Of a DNA stretch of 64,000 bases, positions 57,601 to 64,000 are shown in pieces. The first letter of the stretch is position 1, and every line of letters starts with the position of its first letter. The notes under the pieces are model-generated. The model ran no database searches and was not told the DNA's origin. It worked only from the letters and a program-made list of their open reading frames with translations. The stretch is from Agelas oroides. Taxonomy: Eukaryota > Porifera > Demospongiae > Agelasida > Agelasidae. Made by a program: the position numbers and the translations under genes. The DNA is taken from assembly GCA_949130485.1 (NCBI GenBank), contig OX422185.1, forward strand, positions 12,905,967-12,969,966. Reading direction: 5' to 3'.

Positions 57601-58025
57601 CTTGACTCACACCACAGTAATAGTAGTAGTCTCAAATTGGAAAATGACCCACTTACTAGAATTTGCAGGCTGCTGTTGTGCATGGATATAAGAATCAAGA
57701 GTACTTGGAAAAGTACTTCTACCTAATGCTGCCTCAATGTAATCCGCTGGAACATTCAATCCTGACTCGCGCAAACATTCCACAAGTGTCCACCATGTCA
57801 CAGGAGTTCTCCCTTTCCCCTGTAGCCACTGCCTCAAGATCTCTACTGTAATGGTGACTGGATCACCAAGCTTAGCCCTTTCAATACCCTTTATCTTAAC
57901 TCCATTGCTGTCCTTAAGGAGTCGTATTCCAATGTGTTCGTAATCATTTTGAATTTCAGCGACAATGTCTTCAAACCGATCCTTCACTGGGAAGCGTTGC
58001 AGTTCAGGAAGAGTAGGTAACTCAT
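54678..58025 (-). CDS. Death-fold / transmembrane / caspase protein with in-frame TGA (5' exons not found)
   Basis: Exons in order: 57657-58025 (death-like), 57447-57491 (45 nt), 55805-55873 (TM) and 54678-55594 (caspase); all junctions agree in phase 1. Exon 1 has FPVKDRFEDIVAEIQNDYE and LRQWLQGKGRTPVTWWTLVE. The TM helix is TIGILVAIVIGIPIMVVMM. The caspase part has a basic linker, RPHGICVIINNKKF, the catalytic-His strand CCILSHGQDGKVFGCDG, the active-site QACRG, then after a TGA (54945-54947) the small subunit with ADFFFGYPTAPGYEA, GSWYISVLCEVF and C-terminal LPKHLYFF. The same frame continues across the TGA. A possible 75-nt intron (54917-54991, gtaagg…cacaag) would remove it without shifting frame. 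The first exon starts in phase 1, so upstream exons exist beyond 58025. Active protease if spliced or read through; otherwise large-subunit only. Confidence 0.8.
54945..54947 (-). other. In-frame TGA between caspase large and small subunits
   Basis: The codons run …NRDHGV, TGA, TDGVTSPAQADFF…; both sides look like normal caspase linker and small-subunit sequence in one frame. Confidence 0.9.
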
Positions 58026-59639
<1,614 letters not shown>

Positions 59640-59646
59640 CCCAATG

Positions 59647-59882
59647 TGGGGCATACCATTGATAGGCGCATTATGTGCCTCAATGGTACGTCCCACCTGC
59701 CGGTCCTGGAGAGTTAAGTGGGTTCTGGTCCTGGGGTGTGAGGTGGTGACGGGTGTGAATTTGCCATACTTCTTGTAGTCTCCTGTGTCCAGACTATACT
59801 TTTTTGTTGCCAAGATAATCAAATAACACTGAAATTCAGTGTTATTTGAAGGTCTTATGCGCCTATCAGTAGCATGCCCCAC
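59647..59882. mobile_element. Inverted-repeat element left of the integrase transposon
   Basis: gtggggcataccattgatag gcgcat at the left mirrors atgcgcctatcagtagcatgccccac at the right, with an inner small palindrome (aataacactgaaattcagtg). About 236 bp, no coding capacity. Confidence 0.65.
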
Positions 59883-60177
59883 CTTCCAGCCCTACTGCCT
59901 AACCCAAATCCGGTGTCGTAAAATTCTGGTCACCCCGTGAGATTGGGCACCCCCGGTGACAAATCTCACGGTAGATTGGTATCCCCCTCGTGAGGATGGT
60001 AACCCCCTAAGTTGGTTACGGTACCCTTCGACCCTTTGATGCGTTTGAACTTTCACTGAAGGTTAATAGCGTAGAGAGAGTCTAAACCTGTCAAGGATCT
60101 CAACAGCTGTCAAGGAGTATCTATGGCTTATAAAAGAGTCCAAGTAGCTGTAAGCTACGCAAACTACAATCTGGACG

Positions 60178-60590
60178 ATGGAGGAGACGACGGAGGAGAT
60201 GACGGAAACAGCAAACACTTTCCGGCGATTCAGCCCTAGCATCATCTACGACTACATCAAAGATGGTGTCTATCCCGATTCATTCTCTAAGGCAGATAAG
60301 GGCTCTCTCAAAAAGAGAGCGAAGTTTTTCACCGTGAAAGACGCAGAGCTGTACTACCAGAGTCGCTCAAAAGCAGGTAAGACACCACATGATTTATAAC
60401 CACTGACTTGCAGTGCATGCAAGTTGCCATTGTTTTCGAGCACTAACTCATACAGCATGATGACGCCATTCAATGATGGAATCTTACTGATTGATACACT
60501 TTACTTGATCTTGAGTAACAGAGGAAAGATTGGTGGTGGAGGATGTGAACAAGAGGAGCAGAGTCATGGAGAGCATCCACAACATTGTCA
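60178..60590 (+). pseudogene. N-terminal part of Ginger-like transposase
   Basis: ATG at 60178. Exon 60178-60376 has IIYDYIKDGVYPDSFSKADK and AKFFTVKDAELYY, then a donor (gcaG|gtaaga); the acceptor at 60521 rejoins in phase 1 to read EERLVVEDVNKRSRVMESIH. This is the usual region before the H2C2 zinc-binding motif of such integrases. The zinc motif and the first two catalytic acids never follow: the next sequence is already the integrase C-terminal half in another frame. Confidence 0.65.
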
Positions 60591-60845
60591 TCCGAGCTGT
60601 ACCAAATCACCAACACTGATCACAGGATAACTAGTGCCTATCATCCACAGAGCAATGGACTGACAGAGCGCTTCAACCAAACACTTTCAAGATGCCTGGC
60701 CAAGATCACAGACGAATCTCACTCAGACTGGGATATGAAGATTGACACAGTTCTGTTAGGCTACAGGGCATCACGACAGAGATCAACAAAGTTCTCTCCC
60801 TACTTCATGCTTTTCCAGCAGGAAATGAGACTCCCCGATCCATAA
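60585..60845 (+). pseudogene. Integrase catalytic-core 3' half
   Basis: DHRITSAYHPQSNGLTERFN, with the last catalytic Glu (NGLTERFN), then DTVLLGYRASRQRSTKFSPY and FQQEMRLPDP. Typical rve-fold end as in Ty3/gypsy and Ginger integrases. The two upstream catalytic Asp residues are deleted. Confidence 0.85.
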
Positions 60846-61083
60846 TGATGTCGGACCCAAGAGTAGTATGGGTGATTGTGAAAAGCATGATGTAAGTCAT
60901 GTGTGTTATGAATAATCATTGTTTGATGTCATGTGTGTATACGTATGTGTAGATGTGTTTGAAGTCATGTGTGTTATACATGTGGTTGTGAACAGTAATT
61001 TTTGTTGCGCATACAATTTCCTCATCTCCAAGGCTGCCACAGTACTCTTCTTCTACAGCTCAAGAAATTTCCCTCAGTGACCA

Positions 61084-61602
61084 GTGTCAAGTGTTCAGCT
61101 AATTGTAGAAACTTTATATGCACATGTAAAAGTTCAAGCTATTAAAGACATGTTTTCTTTTTTATATATAGCTGTCCAGATCTTTTTTGTGGAAGAGCGA
61201 CAGCACTGGATTACCACTGCCATGATTAATGGAGAAGTATATCTCTTTGACTCCCTGTTCAATGGCACTCTAACACCTAGTGCCGAGCTCCAGATTGCTC
61301 AACTCTACAAGCCACTTATTAGCTCGAATGGCTTACTCGTGTCAGTGGTGGCTATCCAGCAACAACAAGGGACTAACAACTGTGGGCTGTTCAGCATTGC
61401 AGCAGCATACCACGGAGCTGTCAGAAGTGACATTGGCTTACTGACATTTAATGAGAGTCGTCTGAGAGCACACCTCATCAAGTGCTTTGAGCAGAAGAAA
61501 TTAACAAGATTTCCACAGAGTAAAAAACTTTGTGTTACTAGACCAGCTTCACAAAATTTTGTTATTGTCGTGTACTGCCCATGCACTCATTCCAGAACAT
61601 GA
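61084..61602 (+). pseudogene. Ulp1/C48-like cysteine protease domain of the transposon
   Basis: The catalytic His lies in RQHWITTAMING, Asp in EVYLFDS, Gln in VAIQQQQGTNNCGLF, and Cys in NNCGLFSIAAAY: the complete His-Asp-Gln-Cys set. Upstream, KKFPSVTSVKCSANC at about 61055-61105 may belong to the same domain but is out of frame. It ends in a stop inside the following PHD finger. Confidence 0.8.
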
Positions 61603-61697
61603 TCCAGTGTGACCAGTGTGGTGTCTGGCTTCACTATACATGTGCGAAAGTCGTAAAGCCCCCTGATGATGACTGGTTTTGTTCTAACTGCAAATAA
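61599..61697 (+). pseudogene. C-terminal half of a PHD finger
   Basis: MIQCDQCGVWLHYTCAKVV followed by DDDWFCSNCK and TAA: Cys-x2-Cys, W-x-H-x2-C and WFC-x2-C, the PHD layout. The first Cys pair (YCPCTHSR) is in the Ulp1 frame, so one frameshift splits the finger. Confidence 0.8.
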
Positions 61698-62198
61698 GCA
61701 TTATTGTAATTTATGACATTGTGGACTGTTTTTTAAAGTATTACACCAAAGTATTATAAAAAGGTTCTGTTTTTGTCTGCAAAGTGATTTTGTCAATTTT
61801 TGCATGTTTGGTGACCATTCTTATTACTGATGGGCTCCAAAACTTGCATATACATGTGATTTTTGTATGGGGTGACCATTCTCATGAGGTTTAGAACATG
61901 CATAGAATAGAAACTTTGCAGGGGGTGACCATTCTTATGAGGGGGTCCCCATTTTCCCATGTAAATCAGTAACCCAGGGTTCCCAATCTCATGGTAAAAT
62001 GGTCACCCGGGTGACCAAAATTTTAAATTTCCCCGTGAGATTAGTCACCCGGGGTGCCTAAAAATGGGGGTCCCTAATCTCACATGACACCGGGTCAGGC
62101 AGTAGACTAGCTAGACCCTTCCTCCGGTAGAGTCTGGCCACACGAGACTACACCAGGACCGGAAGGTGGGTAGGCTTAGCTAGCTGATCAACGACGAA

Positions 62199-62328
62199 CT
62201 AGTCTACTATTCCTTGCAGTTCATACCAGCGAGGAATAGCACCGTGGTAGAACTCCTCCGGACAGTCATCGTGAAACGTACTGGAGTCCGTTGAGTCGGG
62301 ACGGAGCATGGGAGGGACGGGTCTCACC
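62199..62328 (-). CDS. Candidate C-terminal exon of an unknown gene
   Basis: On the minus strand the frame next to the MITE reads MLRPDSTDSSTFHDDCPEEF then YHGAIPRWYELQGIVD and a TAG stop. It looks like real protein (IPRWYELQ resembles ends of C2-type domains), but no upstream exon is visible and the adjoining 62329-62691 element interrupts the sequence. Could be chance. Confidence 0.3.
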
Positions 62329-62691
62329 CTAGTTTGGTTCCCAGACCCTTCCTCTATGGGCGGGGCGAGAAAGGCGAGGGAAGGAAGGGTCTGGTGAATA
62401 ACTCGACCCCAACGCGGATCCATGGAATGTTTAATAATTGTCAGTTGCGAAGCCACGAATACTTACAAGTTTATCGTACCACACTTGAACGTGAAGCCAT
62501 GTGTCCACACTACACATTCACACAAAATTTATTCACGACTCACACCTACTTGACATTCGCGTTTTCCCTCATCAACGCTGACGGCAGGAATGCAGCCGTG
62601 GATCCGCGTTGGGGTCGAGTTATTCACCAGACCCTTCCTTCCCTCGCCTTTCTTGCCCCACCCATACAGGAAGGGTCTGGGAACCAAACTA
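62329..62691. mobile_element. hAT-like MITE with exact 8-bp target duplication
   Basis: Ends ctagtttggttcccagaccc and gggtctgggaaccaaacta, long inner inverted arms (ggatccgcgttggggtcgag), and gtctcacc at 62321-62328 and 62692-62699. 363 bp. Confidence 0.88.
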
Positions 62692-62699
62692 GTCTCACC

Positions 62700-63861
62700 C
62701 CGCTGCGCTGTTAGTCTCTCAAGGGTGTGGCTTGCGGGACTGGTCTGCATAAATTATAGCCTCGTTCCCACCTCCAGTTTTTGATCGCTTGCAGTATTCA
62801 AAACGTCTTAGCATATTAAACCTTACTGTGTAAGCGATCAAAAACTGGACAGTGGTGAAATCCTGGGTCTGGCTTGTGTCACGTTTAATTTGGACCCCCC
62901 TAAAATTGGTTCCCCCCGGAACGAATTTTTCTGAAATATTTGGACCTACTCTGAAAAATTTGTTCCCACTATAGGCCAGCCACACGAAAGAAAATCAGTG
63001 ACTACTAAGGACATTAGTGGAGTTCACAGTTGCATATCTAGATAAATGAATGACTGCTTTTCATGAGTACGCCTCAGCGGCCCCATGCAGCGTTCGAAAC
63101 GTGCGTTCGTCGCAAACTTTGCACAATGTACGCGGAAACTGAGTGTTGCGTGCGGCCGGGAATGAGACTACAGTACATTGCGTGCTGCTGAACTGACGGG
63201 CCTGAGTAGTTTCCAGAAACCTCGGAAACTTCCTAGATATACCACTGGTCCAAGTTTTGCAAGTGAAATACGTTCAGGGTCTACGTTCTTTCATCTGTGG
63301 GAGGTGGTCCAAAATTTTCAGAGGGAGTCCATATTTTGCAGTGAAATTGGTTCGGGGGGTCCTTATTTATCGAAAAATTAGTTCGGGGGGGAACCAATTT
63401 TGGGGGGTCCATTTTTACCATGACACACCCTCCCATAGAGCTACCTCACTAATGCAGATCAACTCCTAACCCTCTCAGCTTGCTGCATTCCCCAAATACC
63501 CGGTGATGGATCTGCACACATTAATTTACAGATGTGCGGGCTGTTCCACAGAAAGAAACTCTTAACTAATGCTAATAGCTAAAGCTCCAGCTCCAGAGAA
63601 TGTGAAACACTCAATCTGTTTCTGACAAAATTAATATGTGCAACACAATTGATTCAGTCAAACAAAATTGTCTGGGGGTGAGATTAAGCTTTTTTGAATA
63701 GGAGAAAGCCAGTTGTCTAGTGGCCAGCTGGAAAAGATTACATAAAAATCCTTCAATTCTTCTTCATGCAGCAAACTCATACCTCTCTCATGTTAAATGC
63801 CGAGAGACTACTTTTAAATTAGTATACAGCTTAGTGAACTCATAACTAAATTCAGAGGGAG
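62700..63861. other. Repeat-rich intergenic tail
   Basis: Contains a GTTTTTGATCG-family inverted repeat (about 62770-62845) and the 62875-63427 element. No gene is seen until the CARD-like fragment. Confidence 0.5.
62875..63427. mobile_element. ~550-bp MITE with TGTGTCA ends
   Basis: Left tgtgtcacgtttaatttgga and right complement of tgtgtcatggtaaaaatgga, then shared inner cccccc(t/a)aaaattggttcccccc. The interior also repeats gttcggggg-type words. Target duplication not clear. Confidence 0.7.
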
Positions 63862-64000
63862 TTACAACCTTAAAAAATCTACCATATGTTCCGCTCCACT
63901 TATAGCACTAACAACTGTCACAAAGTTCTTGTAGTTTTCTGGGTCAAATTGGACCTGTGCGAGAACGGCGACAATGAGAGCTCTGATCTTCATAGTGTTG
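63862..64000 (-). CDS. CARD-like domain C-terminus, partial (runs off window)
   Basis: From the window edge the minus strand reads MKIRALIVAVLAQVQFDPEN then YKNFVTVVSAISGAEHMVDF LRL and TAA (63862-63864). It aligns by eye with the end of the 45775-46080 protein (INDLLAAVHNQIELNSENFY), sharing I..L..AV..Q…(D/N).EN…F and the final hydrophobic helix. A second CARD-like gene, likely the last exon or end of a single-domain protein. 5' end is outside the window. Confidence 0.55.
   Translation of the reverse strand, partial: NTMKIRALIVAVLAQVQFDPENYKNFVTVVSAISGAEHMVDFLRL

Larger units (their letters stand above)
59914..62089 (+). mobile_element. Degenerate Ginger-like (integrase + Ulp1 + PHD) DNA transposon
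   Basis: TGTC…GACA termini flanked by ccgg on both sides (59910-59913 and 62090-62093). Both ends carry related subterminal words (ccccgtgagatt, ggtgac.aatctcacgg) in inverted orientation. Inside, on the + strand, are fragments of one transposase: an N-terminal segment (60178-60376 spliced to 60522), the 3' half of an integrase core (60585-60845), an Ulp1-like cysteine protease (61084-61602) and half a PHD finger (61599-61697). This domain set is known from Ginger1 and KRBA2-like elements. Internal deletion and frameshifts make it inactive. Confidence 0.75.

Noticed and set aside
61599-61697. PHD finger as a free-standing host gene
   Set aside because: It directly follows the Ulp1 domain inside the transposon and lacks its first Cys pair in frame.

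Overview
The window is animal nuclear DNA. It has spliced protein-coding genes with GT-AG introns, dense short interspersed inverted-repeat elements, microsatellites and minisatellites, and one 200-base N gap from a draft assembly. The gene content suggests a sponge (demosponge): many death-fold genes, a caspase, and a Cys-rich/cadherin-like receptor. This is inference from gene content; no search was run. All splice structures were read by hand from donor/acceptor consensus, phase agreement and protein continuity.

Layout. 1-3201 (+): 3' part of a UPF1-like SF1 helicase with an RG-rich tail, followed by a decayed retrotransposon fragment. 6377-7318 (-): membrane protein with a possible papain-like motif. 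9525-15411 (-): at least five exons of a multi-pass membrane protein with a WTWHDSDPNI motif. 18196-19365 (+): gene with two death-like domains. 19940-32766 (+): about 19-exon receptor with signal peptide, six Cys-rich repeats, cadherin-like ectodomain, one TM helix and a cytoplasmic tail ending in paired YxxL/I motifs. 34509-35948 (-): SVOP/SV2-like transporter. 37195-41730 and 42145-44227 (+): tandem duplicate sterol-desaturase/fatty-acid-hydroxylase genes. 45775-46080 (-): CARD-like exon. 47104-48249 (+): secreted glycosidase-like protein. 49091-50030: 60-bp minisatellite. 51927-53258 (+): type II membrane glycosyltransferase-like protein. 54678-58025 (-): death-like domain, TM helix and caspase, with an in-frame TGA between the large and small caspase subunits. 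59914-62089: degenerate Ginger-like integrase/Ulp1/PHD transposon. 63862-64000 (-): second CARD-like fragment running off the end.

The main theme is a loose cluster of death-fold genes (18-19 kb, 46 kb, 55-58 kb, 64 kb). The two death-domain exons at 18 kb and 58 kb are clear paralogues with identical splice phases. The most unusual locus is the caspase gene. Its phases join a death-fold exon to a TM exon and a complete-looking protease domain, which would put the two usually cytosolic domains on opposite sides of a membrane. A TGA lies in the inter-subunit linker, inside a possible 75-nt frame-neutral intron.

Most intergenic and intronic DNA is mobile. A family of short elements with TAGTCTCGTGCCCAG-like ends and 8-bp target duplications (hAT-like) recurs more than ten times. 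Other families have CAGTGGCGTAGCC ends, CAGAGGAGGTCC ends or TA-flanked ends.
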